64,000 bases of DNA from Euptelea pleiosperma (Eukaryota > Streptophyta > Magnoliopsida > Ranunculales > Eupteleaceae), in contig JASUTR010000141.1 of NCBI GenBank assembly GCA_035048495.1, positions 434,001 through 498,000 on the forward strand, written 5' to 3'. Shown here piece after piece: positions 54,201 to 61,900 of the stretch. How positions within the stretch are numbered: position 1 is the first letter of the stretch; every line of letters begins with the position of its first letter. The notes below the pieces were generated by a model, which saw nothing but the letters and a program-made list of their open reading frames with translations, made no database searches and was not told where the DNA came from. Both the position numbers and the translations under genes were made by a program.

Positions 54201-55094
54201 TTCCTTGATCTGATCTGTTTCAGTAAGCTTATGCTGATTTCGATCATAGAGACTCAAAATAGCATTCCGAGACCGCCTAGCTTTAAGAGAGCTGTGGAAA
54301 AAAGCTGTATTACTATCTCCAAGCTGAAGCCAGTTGATTCTGGATTTTTGTTTGAGATAAGATTCCTCATAGGCAGACAAGGTAGAGTGTTTCTTTAGTA
54401 GAGTAGCTTCTTGTCTGCTAAATGCTTCGTTACCCGGATGAATCTGAATCAGTTTTTGGATTTCATCAAGTTCAGTTTTTGCAGCACTAACTTGATTCTT
54501 CAAATGATTGAAGTTACTGCGGTTCCAATCTTTCAACTTGGTTTTAAGTAACTTGAGCTTTTGGGTAAATCTGAACATTGGATTCCCAGGTATAGTGACC
54601 TTCCAAGTTTCTTCAACAATATCCAGGAAGTTGGGGTGGTCCACCCAAAAGTTAAAAAACTTAAAGGGTTTGATACCTTGCGAATTCTTGTGGCTCCAAC
54701 TCAAAACAACAGGACAGTGATCGGAGATACCTGGGGGGAGAAATTCTGCTGCTGTGTCATTAAACATGTTAACCCACAGGTGGTTAACAAGAACACAATC
54801 AAGTTTGCTGAAGATTTGGTTGCTACCATGGCTCTTATTGCTCCAAGTGTATTTCATGCCGATGTGTTTAAGATCTTCAAGACCAGCATCCATCAAACAT
54901 TCATTAAATTCTCGTCTAGGACTAAGTTTCGGTGGGCTGCCTCCAATTTTTTCTTCAACATATCTAATAATGTTGAAATCGCCCATGACAGTCCAAGGAA
55001 TGTTAATGCTGCCCGCTAATGAAGTCAAAAGCTGCCATAATTCTCTTCTGGGTTCCTTTCTATTATCGGCATACACAACAGTGAGGAAAAAGTC
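51231..55094 (-). CDS. LINE ORF2, main frame: endonuclease C-part, RT, zf-RVT, RNase H
   Basis: Replication polyprotein of the LINE, nicking target DNA and copying the element RNA at the nick. Residue numbers count from the GTG codon at 55076, where 1281 residues are open. Endonuclease: GDFN (32-35) and SDH (118-120). A lysine-rich linker follows. Reverse transcriptase: KAPGPDGF (351-358), FRPISCCN, KIDLKKAFD (479-487, catalytic Asp), GIRQGDP (537-543) and FADD (585-588, catalytic Asp pair). Zf-RVT: C979, C982, H991, C996. RNase H: D1131, E1169, D1193 and D1241 (in NRAADLL), the usual acidic set. This frame has no ATG start of its own; an in-frame TAA sits just upstream (55095-55097). The N-terminus lies in another frame, joined across the A5 run at 55087-55091. 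Counting one missing base there, ORF2 would be 1389 residues, normal for plant L1. RT and RNase H look intact. Confidence 0.93.
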   Translation of the reverse strand, partial: DFFLTVVYADNRKEPRRELWQLLTSLAGSINIPWTVMGDFNIIRYVEEKIGGSPPKLSPRREFNECLMDAGLEDLKHIGMKYTWSNKSHGSNQIFSKLDCVLVNHLWVNMFNDTAAEFLPPGISDHCPVVLSWSHKNSQGIKPFKFFNFWVDHPNFLDIVEETWKVTIPGNPMFRFTQKLKLLKTKLKDWNRSNFNHLKNQVSAAKTELDEIQKLIQIHPGNEAFSRQEATLLKKHSTLSAYEESYLKQKSRINWLQLGDSNTAFFHSSLKARRSRNAILSLYDRNQHKLTETDQIKEEILSYYKVQLGSVVDDYNVDIINSLHMKNILNDTQKNEMAVNITDEEIQKVLFGMEDSKAPGPDGFNACFFKKTWHIIKVDFLKAIQNFFRSHKLSCGVNSTFICLIPKVSNPTSIADFRPISCCNIIYKCISKVLANRLKPCLPFLVDSSQSAFIKGRRISDNIQICHELFRNYHKDDIPPRCTVKIDLKKAFDNLRWDFIVALLNKLNFHPDIIDWIRICMTTVKYSVLINGSPEGYFEGRKGIRQGDPISPYIFVLAMEVFHLLLQQQASDGLFKLHPRCKDPTITHLCFADDLMVFFGGDVQSAASLNDTLNLFKLISGLEANRAKSTFFSSGLDASIKEEIIDILGFQEGVIPIRYLGLPLISSRLSAMDCQPLLDRLSNRIQSWKGKLLSFAGRLELIKAVLNSIQLYWSFCFLLPKFIIKKMESLCERFLWGGPDLLRKSHPISWTVICHPKSEGGLGLKNLSVWNDAAMLRHTFAIASNLDSLWVRWTRTNLIKTKQFWTMEVPQNSSWVWRKVLDSRNLAKGMILHLIGNGHNTSLWHDPWHPKGILLDVFKRNQRFDTSLNLQDKVSCLIDEDSKWSIPFAHTVELDQVWSNLAEVDIEPLMPTDDVIWTPSTSGIYSLGSAYASIRHCSDKVDWCTIVWNKLSIPRHSFIAWLAISGGLMTKDKPFIRRVTNNFKCTFCWSEEETVKHLFFDCPFTKNVWSQVLKISRYNRTVATSNIEAQWILSNITGSDSISLVMQVAFNASIYIIWQERNMRIFQNSFLPKERIFQQIIDVTRTRLSSLELKVDDSGRNREFFESWRIPITYIHSTPLACKWIAPSPTFWLLNTDGSFRDHTAGYGGILRDSNGIALFAFAGGCSKVSIIFHELQAISIGLSIALSRGVTSIQIASDSAQAVGIIKGNMIIPWQARKLVLSINQSCAQLVSFEIVHVFREVNRAADLLAAMVQTIGCNILSPSSFPSDLSIILSEDASGRLYLRS

Positions 55095-55399
55095 TTAGCA
55101 CCGACCAGATCTGTGACAGAACAATGGATGGCCTGGTAACTCTTTTGAATGGTATTGATCTCAACAACCATAGGATCCCAAAGGATCCAGATACGACCAT
55201 GAAGATCACAGCTGTAGTTCTCTAAAATTTTCCAGCCTGGACAAATCCAAGATTGGATTCTGCTGCGGAGGGAGCTACGCACTTTCGTTTCGATAAGGCC
55301 AATAACAGACAACTTCTTTGTTTGAATAAAGCTCTTAACTGCCCTCTGCTTATTGGAGTCATTGAGACCCCTAATGTTCCACACTGCTATATTATTCAT
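55087..55399 (-). CDS. LINE ORF2, N-terminal endonuclease part (frameshifted from the rest)
   Basis: First roughly 104 residues of ORF2, beginning at ATG 55399-55397 (MNNIAVWNIRGLND). WNIRGLN (7-13) and LIETK with E37 are the first two motifs of the apurinic/apyrimidinic-type endonuclease of L1 elements. The next motifs (VYADNRKE, GDFN, SDH) continue in a different frame from about 55086 down. The reading frame here runs on out of register to a stop at 55025. The open frame extends upstream of 55399 without another ATG (its far end at 55432 is GTG), and the ATG coincides with the end of ORF1, so 55399 is the likely start. As sequenced the endonuclease is split and not made as one protein, unless the missing base is an assembly error or frameshifting occurs. 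Confidence 0.85.
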
Positions 55400-56774
55400 T
55401 GGGGGGTAAGCTACCAGGCCCCAAATCTTCACCAGATGCAGGTTGTGGAAGATAAGAATTCTTCATCTCCACGATTACTTCACGTAAACGCGAAACAGAT
55501 TCCAAGTTGGTCCCCTTCCTCCTGAGAATACCCAGTTCATTTTTACTAAAATCTGATGGACCTGCATATTTAGGTGGGTGCTCCTCATCTAGAATGCTGA
55601 ATTTGTTTTGGAGCTCAAGTGAATGAGCAGTGGGCACAACACTGTCGGAAGGCACATTAGAACAAACACCTGGAGGATCCATAGAAGTCGTCTCTAATTT
55701 TTTACTGGAAACTGACTGTATAGACTCTTCTATCTTCTTATCTGGAATAGATTTCTCAGAGTTGGGACCTATTTCAATGAATTTACCGGTAGGAACCCAT
55801 TCTTTCCGTATTATTTTCTTGAGCGTGGGACAACCCTTATCATTATGGCCAAGAGAACTACAGATTGTGCATTTGAGAGGCTTCCATGAATATTCGACAG
55901 CAATTTCAACATTTTTTCCTGCGCCATCTTCTGCAGTAACAAAATCTGGAAATAAACTAGTAGAATTGACTTCGACGCAAACCCTTGCAAAGGAAAGCCG
56001 ACTTCTACTCTCAGTTGCTCCATCCAGGCAAATAGGTTTACCCACAGCGCTGGCAACATAGCTAATGCCAGTGGGTGTCCAGAGGATTTTGGGCAGATCG
56101 ATAAGTTTTATCCAAATAGGAAGCGATTGAAATTTAGAAAACAACGTTTCTACATTAGGTTGCCATGGTCGAACGACCAGTAACCTGCCAGAGATAAACC
56201 ATGGGCCGTTGTCTAGGACATTTTCTTTATCTTCGGGGTCAGAAAACTTCATAAAGAGAAGTCCATTGTCCTGCATAGCGAGATCAAGAGTTCCCTTTGG
56301 TTTCCAGATTTTATCAAGTGCGTTCTTGATCCAGAAGAATGGTAATTTCTTACCCACAATTTGACCCACCAAGTATTCTTTCCAGATAGATCTACCTTCC
56401 TCCAAGACCGAGGCTGGGCATTTGACTACAGGTTTTCCATCCACTAAACAGGGTTCAAAGAAGGTAAGTTCAGATTTGGGGATGCAAGAAGTTGATCTAG
56501 GGAATAGGGATTTCCATGAAAGAGGGTTAGAGGGGTTTTGCTGATGTCCCAAAGGTGGGAAATCATCAGTAACAAGAGGAGTAGCAGACGAAGATGAAAC
56601 GTTCGTAATCACAGGGACTAAAGGAGAGCTTGTTAATCCCTGAGGAGGAACTATTAGGCTAGGAGGAAGCCCAACAGTCAAAGAAGACAGAGACGTAGAA
56701 GAAAGTCGCTTCGATCCATTAGGAGGAGATCCCAAAATGGAGGGAGCTGTAGCAAGCCCAATAGGGCTTGCCAT
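55392..56774 (-). CDS. LINE ORF1: DUF4283-like RNA-binding protein with CCHC zinc knuckle
   Basis: Putative nucleic-acid-binding partner of ORF2 in the LINE ribonucleoprotein, 460 residues from the first ATG (56774). The frame is open for 26 more codons upstream to a TTG at 56852, but that stretch has no ATG and is best read as 5' UTR. Residues 1-90 are low-complexity, rich in Ser, Pro and Leu. About 129-269 look like the DUF4283 domain common in plant LINE ORF1 proteins (WKEYLVGQIVGKKLPF; DNGPWFISGRLLVVRPW; LPKILWTPTGI). A CX2CX4HX4C knuckle follows (C302, C305, H310, C315) in KPLKCTICSSLGHNDKGC. The C-terminal third is polar and probably disordered. The gene ends at TAA 55394-55392, overlapping the ORF2 start by 8 nt. 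The family assignment is from motif recognition, not a search. Confidence 0.92.
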   Translation of the reverse strand: MASPIGLATAPSILGSPPNGSKRLSSTSLSSLTVGLPPSLIVPPQGLTSSPLVPVITNVSSSSATPLVTDDFPPLGHQQNPSNPLSWKSLFPRSTSCIPKSELTFFEPCLVDGKPVVKCPASVLEEGRSIWKEYLVGQIVGKKLPFFWIKNALDKIWKPKGTLDLAMQDNGLLFMKFSDPEDKENVLDNGPWFISGRLLVVRPWQPNVETLFSKFQSLPIWIKLIDLPKILWTPTGISYVASAVGKPICLDGATESRSRLSFARVCVEVNSTSLFPDFVTAEDGAGKNVEIAVEYSWKPLKCTICSSLGHNDKGCPTLKKIIRKEWVPTGKFIEIGPNSEKSIPDKKIEESIQSVSSKKLETTSMDPPGVCSNVPSDSVVPTAHSLELQNKFSILDEEHPPKYAGPSDFSKNELGILRRKGTNLESVSRLREVIVEMKNSYLPQPASGEDLGPGSLPPNE

Positions 56775-56971
56775 AAGTAAAAGAAAAACAAGATAACGAT
56801 AAGAAAAAACAAAAAGGGTGCAGAAATCGAAGGAGATCAAGGGATACCTCAAAAACCTGCAAGTTGATCAATGCCAGCCACCAAAGGATCCAAGAACAGA
56901 TCGCAAGAGGGTTTCAAAGAACACAAGAAACCCCAAAAACCCGAGGAGAGAGAAGAGAGCTCATTCTTTCT
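56775..56971 (-). other. LINE 5' UTR (putative internal promoter region)
   Basis: About 197 nt upstream of ORF1. Read on the minus strand it begins with a pyrimidine-rich tract (CTCTCTTCTCTCTCCTCGGG) and is T-rich just before the ATG. The ATG has G at +4 but C at -3, a middling context. L1-type elements carry their promoter in this region; I see no specific promoter motif. An apparently complete UTR argues against 5' truncation. Confidence 0.65.
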
Positions 56972-57024
56972 GACTCAGTTCGGGACTCAGTTTTCGTCTC
57001 AAATTGGACTTAGTTTGTGTGTTG
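56972..57024. other. Satellite-derived filler at the LINE 5' junction
   Basis: Fifty-three bases between the LINE and the right target-site duplication, belonging to neither. GACTCAGTT occurs twice (56972 and 56984). The final 30 bases (56995-57024) match satellite monomer sequence from CGTCTCAAATTGG to GTGTTG with one mismatch (GACTTAG for GACTCAG). The parts are not in the register needed to continue the flanking monomer, so they were probably copied in during repair or second-strand synthesis. Confidence 0.75.
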
Positions 57025-57040
57025 CCTCATAATTAGACTC
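57025..57040. repeat. Target-site duplication, right copy
   Basis: CCTCATAATTAGACTC, identical to 51156-51171. Directly followed by ATACTCTTCC, which continues the A-type satellite monomer cut at 51171. Confidence 0.93.
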
Positions 57041-58194
57041 ATACTCTTCCATTACTATTGTTTCAACATATTTGAAGTGTTGGAACAAGATTCGGGACAG
57101 TCGAAACAAGTTACCTCCATCCGTTCGTCAACGTCTCAAATTGGACTCAGTTTCTGTGTTACATTCCGAAGCCTATAACTTGTGACTTTTTCGCAACCGG
57201 ACCTCATAATTAGACTCAAACTCTTCCATTACTATTGTTTTAACAGATTTGAAGTGTTGGAACAATATTTGGGACAGTCGAAACAAGTTAGCTCCATCCG
57301 TGCGTCAACGTCTCAAATTGGACTCAGTTTCTGTGTTGCATTCCGAAGCCTATAACTTGTGACTTTTTCGCAACCGGACCTCGTGATTGGACTCAAACTC
57401 TTCTATAACTATTGTTTCAACACATTCGATGTGTTGGAACAAGATTCGGCACGGTCGAAACAAGTTAGCTCCATCCGTGCGTCAACGTCTCAAATTGGAC
57501 TCAGTTTGTGTGTTACATTCCTAAGCCTATAACTTGTGACTTTTTCGCAACCGGACCTCGTAATTGGACTCAAACTCTTCTATTACTATTGTTTGAACAG
57601 ATTTGAAGTGTTGGAATAAGATTTGGGACAGTCGAAACAAGTTAGCTCCATCCGTGCATCAACGTCTCAAATTCGACTCAATTTGTGTGTAACATTCTGA
57701 AGCCTATAACTTGTGACTTTGTCGCAATCAGACCTCGTAATTTTACTCAAACTCTTCCATTATTATTGTTTCAACACATTTGAAGTATTGGAACATGATT
57801 CGGGACAGGCAAAACAAGTTAGCTCCATCTGTTCGTCAACATCTCAAATTGGACATAGTTTGTGTGTTACATTCCGAAGCCAATAACTTGTGACTTTTTC
57901 GAAACCGAACCTCGTAATTGGACTCAAACTCTTGTATTACTATTATTTCAACACATTTGATGTGTTGGAACAAAATTCGGGACGGTCGAAACAAGTTAGC
58001 TCCATCCGTGCGTCAACGTCTCAAATTGGACTCAGTTTGTGTGTTACATTCCGAACCTATAACTTGAGACTTTTTCGCAACCGGACCTCGTAATTGGACT
58101 GACTCTTGTATTACTATTATTTCAACACATTTGATGTGTTGGAACAAGATTCGGGATGGTCGAAACTAGTTAGCTCCATCCGTTCGTCAACGTC

Positions 58195-58902
58195 TCAAAT
58201 TGGACTCAGTTTGTGAGTTACATTCCGAAGCCTATAACTTGTGACTTTTTTGCAACCGGACCTCATAATTAGACTCATACTCTTCCATTACTATTGTTTC
58301 AACATATTTGAAGTGTTGGAACAAGATTCGGGACAGTCGAAACAAGTTAGCTCCATCCGTTCGTCAACGTCTCAAATTGGACTCAGTTTCTGTGTTACAT
58401 TCCGAAGCCTATAACTTGTGACTTTTTCGCAACCGGACCTCATAATTAGACTCAAACTCTTCCATTACTATTGTTTTAACAGATTTGAAGTGTTGGAACA
58501 ATATTTGGGACAGTCGAAACAAGTTAGCTCCATCCGTACGTCAACGTCTCAAATTAGACTCAGTTTCTGTGTTGCATTCCGAAGCCTATAACTTGTGACT
58601 TTTTCGCAACCGGACCTCGTAATTGGACTCAAACTCTTCTATTACTATTGTTTCAACACATTTGATGTGTTGGAACAAGATTCGGGACGGTCGAAACAAG
58701 TTAGCTCCATCCGTGCGTCAACGTCTCAAATTGGACTCAGTTTGTGTGTTACATTCCGAAGGCTATAACTTGTGACTTTTTCGCAACCGGACCTCGTAAT
58801 TGGACTCAAACTCTTGTATTACTATTATTTCAACACATTTGATGTGTTGGAACAAGATTCGGGACGGTCGAAACTAGTTAGCTCCATCCGTTCGTCAACG
58901 TC
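58195..58902. repeat. ABCD tetramer in the right array
   Basis: Four monomers of exactly 177 bp in A-B-C-D order: GTTTGTGAG; CAGTTTCTG with TTTTAACAG; AATTAGACTC with GTTGCATTCC; GAAGGCTATAAC with ACTAGT. It is followed by A-D-A (58903, 59080, 59257), in which B and C are missing, as expected if unequal exchange also works in steps of two. Confidence 0.82.
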
Positions 58903-61900
58903 TCAAATTGGACTCAGTTTGTGAGTTACATTCCGAAGCCTATAACTTGTGACTTTTTTGCAACCGGACCTCATAATTAGACTCATACTCTTCCATTACT
59001 ATTGTTTCAACATATTTGAAGTGTTGGAACAAGATTCGGGACAGTCGAAACAAGTTAGCTCCATCCGTGCGTCAACGTCTCAAATTGGACTCAGTTTGTG
59101 TGTTACATTCCGAAGGCTATAACTTGTGACTTTTTCGCAACCGGACCTCGTAATTGGACTCAAACTCTTGTATTACTATTATTTCAACACATTTGATGTG
59201 TTGGAACAAGATTCGGGACGGTCGAAACTAGTTAGCTCCATCCGTTCGTCAACGTCTCAAATTGGACTCAGTTTGTGAGTTACATTCCGAAGCCTATAAC
59301 TTGTGACTTTTTTGCAACCGGACCTCATAATTAGACTCATACTCTTCCATTACTATTGTTTCAACATATTTGAAGTGTTGGAACAAGATTCGGGACAGTC
59401 GAAACAAGTTAGCTCCATCCGTTCGTCAACGTCTCAAATTGGACTCAGTTTCTGTGTTACATTCCGAAGCCTATAACTTGTGACTTTTTCGCAACCGGAC
59501 CTCGTAATTGGACTCAAACTCTTCTATTACTATTGTTTCAACAGATTTGAAGTGTTGGAATAAGATTTGGGACAGTCGAAACAAGTTAGCTCCATCCGTG
59601 CATCAACGTCTCAAATTCGACTCAATTTGTGTGTAACATTCTGAAGCATATAACTTGTGACTTTGTCGCAATCAGACCTCGTAATTTTACTCAAACTCTT
59701 CCATTATTATTGTTTCAACACATTTGAAGTATTGGAACATGATTCGGGACAGGCAAAACAAGTTAGCTCCATCCGTTCGTCAACGTCTCAAATTGGACTC
59801 AGTTTGTGAGTTACATTCCGAAGCCTATAACTTGTGACTTTTTTGCAACCGGACCTCATAATTAGACTCATACTCTTCCATTACTATTGTTTCAACATAT
59901 TTGAAGTGTTGGAACAAGATTCGGGACAGTCGAAACAAGTTAGCTCCATCCGTACGTCAACGTCTCAAATTAGACTCAGTTTCTGTGTTGCATTCCGAAG
60001 CCTATAACTTGTGACTTTTTCGCAACCGGACCTCGTAATTGGACTCAAACTCTTCTATTACTATTGTTTCAACACATTTGATGTGTTGGAACAAGATTCG
60101 GGACGGTCGAAACAAGTTAGCTCCATCCGTGCGTCAACGTCTCAAATTGGACTCAGTTTGTGTGTTACATTCCGAAGGCTATAACTTGTGACTTTTTCGC
60201 AACCGGACCTCGTAATTGGACTCAAACTCTTGTATTACTATTATTTCAACACATTTGATGTGTTGGAACAAGATTCGGGACGGTCGAAACTAGTTAGCTC
60301 CATCCGTTCGTCAACGTATCAAATTGGACTCAGTTTGTGAGTTACATTCCGAAGCCTATAACTTGTGACTTTTTTGCAACCGGACCTCATAATTAGACTC
60401 ATACTCTTCCATTACTATTGTTTCAACATATTTGAAGTGTTGGAACAAGATTCGGGACAGTCGAAACAAGTTAGCTCCATCTGTTCGTCAACGTCTCAAA
60501 TTGGACTCAGTTTCTGTGTTACATTCCGAAGCCTATAACTTGTGACTTTTTCGCAACCGGACCTAGTAATTAGACTCAAACTCTTCCATTACTATTGTTT
60601 TAACAGATTTGAAGTGTTGGAACAATATTTGGGACAGTCGAAACAAGTTAGCTCCATCCGTACGTCAACGTCTCAAATTAGACTCAGTTTCTGTGTTGCA
60701 TTCCGAAGCCTATAATTTGTGACTTTTTCGCAACCGGACCTCGTAATTGGACTCAAACTCTTCTATTACTATTGTTTCAACACATTTGATGTGTTGGAAC
60801 AGGATTCGGGACGGTCGAAACAAGTTAGCTCCATCCGTGCGTCAACGTCTCAAATTGGACTCAGTTTGTGTGTTACATTCCTAAGCCTATAACTTGTGAC
60901 TTTTTCGCAACCGGACCTCGTAATTGGACTCAAACTCTTCTATTACTATTGTTTCAACAGATTTGAAGTGTTGGAATAAGATTTGGGACAGTCGAAACAA
61001 GTTAGCTCCATCCGTGCATCAACGTCTCAAATTCGACTCAATTTGTATGTAACATTCCGAACCCTATAACTTGTGACTTTGTCGCAATCAGACCTCGTAA
61101 TTTTACTCAAACTCTTCCATTATTATTATTTCAACACATTTGAAGTATTGGAACATGATTCGGGACAGGCAAAACAAGTTAGCTCCATCCGTGCGTCAAC
61201 ATCTCAAATTGGACATAGTTTGTGTGTTACATTCCGAAGCCAATAACTTGTGACTTTTTCGCAATCGGACCTCATAATTGGACTCAAACTCTTGTATTAC
61301 TATTATTTCAACACATTTGATGTGTTGGAACAAGATTCGGGACGGTCGAAACAAGTTAGCTCCATCCGTTCGTCAACGTCTCAAATTGGACTCAGTTTGT
61401 GTGTTACGTTCCGAACCCTATAACTTGTTACTTTTTCGCAACCAGAGCTCGTAATTGGACTCGAACTCTTCCATTACTATTGTTTCATCACATTTGAAGT
61501 GGTGGAACAAGATTCGTGACAGTCGAAACAAGTTAGCTCCATCCGTGCGTCAACGTCTCAAATTGGACTCAGTTTGTGTGTTACATTCCGAAGCCTATAA
61601 CTTGTGACTTTTTCGCTACCGGAACTCGTAATTGGACTCAAACTCTTGTATTACTATTATTTCAACACATTTGATGTGTTGGAACAAGATTCGGGACGGT
61701 CGAAACTAGTTAGCTCTATCCGTTCGTCAACGTCTCAAATTGGACTCAGTTTGTGAGTTACATTCCGAAGCCTATAACTTGTGACTTTTTTTCAACCGGA
61801 CCTCATAATTAGACTCATACTCTTCCATTACAATTGTTTCAACATATTTGAAGTGTTGGAACAAGATTCGGGACAGTCGAAACAAGTTAGCTCCATCCGT

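Larger units (their letters stand above)
51172..56971 (-). mobile_element. Full-length plant L1-type LINE inserted in the satellite
   Basis: Non-LTR retrotransposon of about 5.8 kb. Read on the minus strand it has a 5' UTR of about 200 nt, ORF1 (DUF4283-like plus CCHC knuckle), ORF2 (endonuclease, reverse transcriptase, zf-RVT, RNase H), a 45-nt 3' UTR and a 14-nt poly(A) tail. There are no terminal repeats. A perfect 16-bp target-site duplication and a continuous satellite monomer across the two flanks fix the insertion point. The gene order and C-terminal RNase H match plant L1-clade elements. The identical duplication and nearly intact ORFs suggest a young insertion. The 5' boundary is set where pyrimidine-rich UTR gives way to satellite-like filler, and could be off by some tens of bases. 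Confidence 0.95.

Noticed and set aside
51231..56774. Host gene with reverse-transcriptase and RNase H domains
   Set aside because: The poly(A) tail, target-site duplication, ORF1-ORF2 order and lack of introns show a retrotransposon.
56775..56852. 26-residue N-terminal extension of ORF1
   Set aside because: The codon at 56852 is TTG, not ATG, and no ATG occurs before 56774. This stretch is 5' UTR.
51172..57024. LTR retrotransposon or endogenous pararetrovirus
   Set aside because: There are no long terminal repeats, protease or integrase, and the endonuclease and poly(A) tail are of LINE type.
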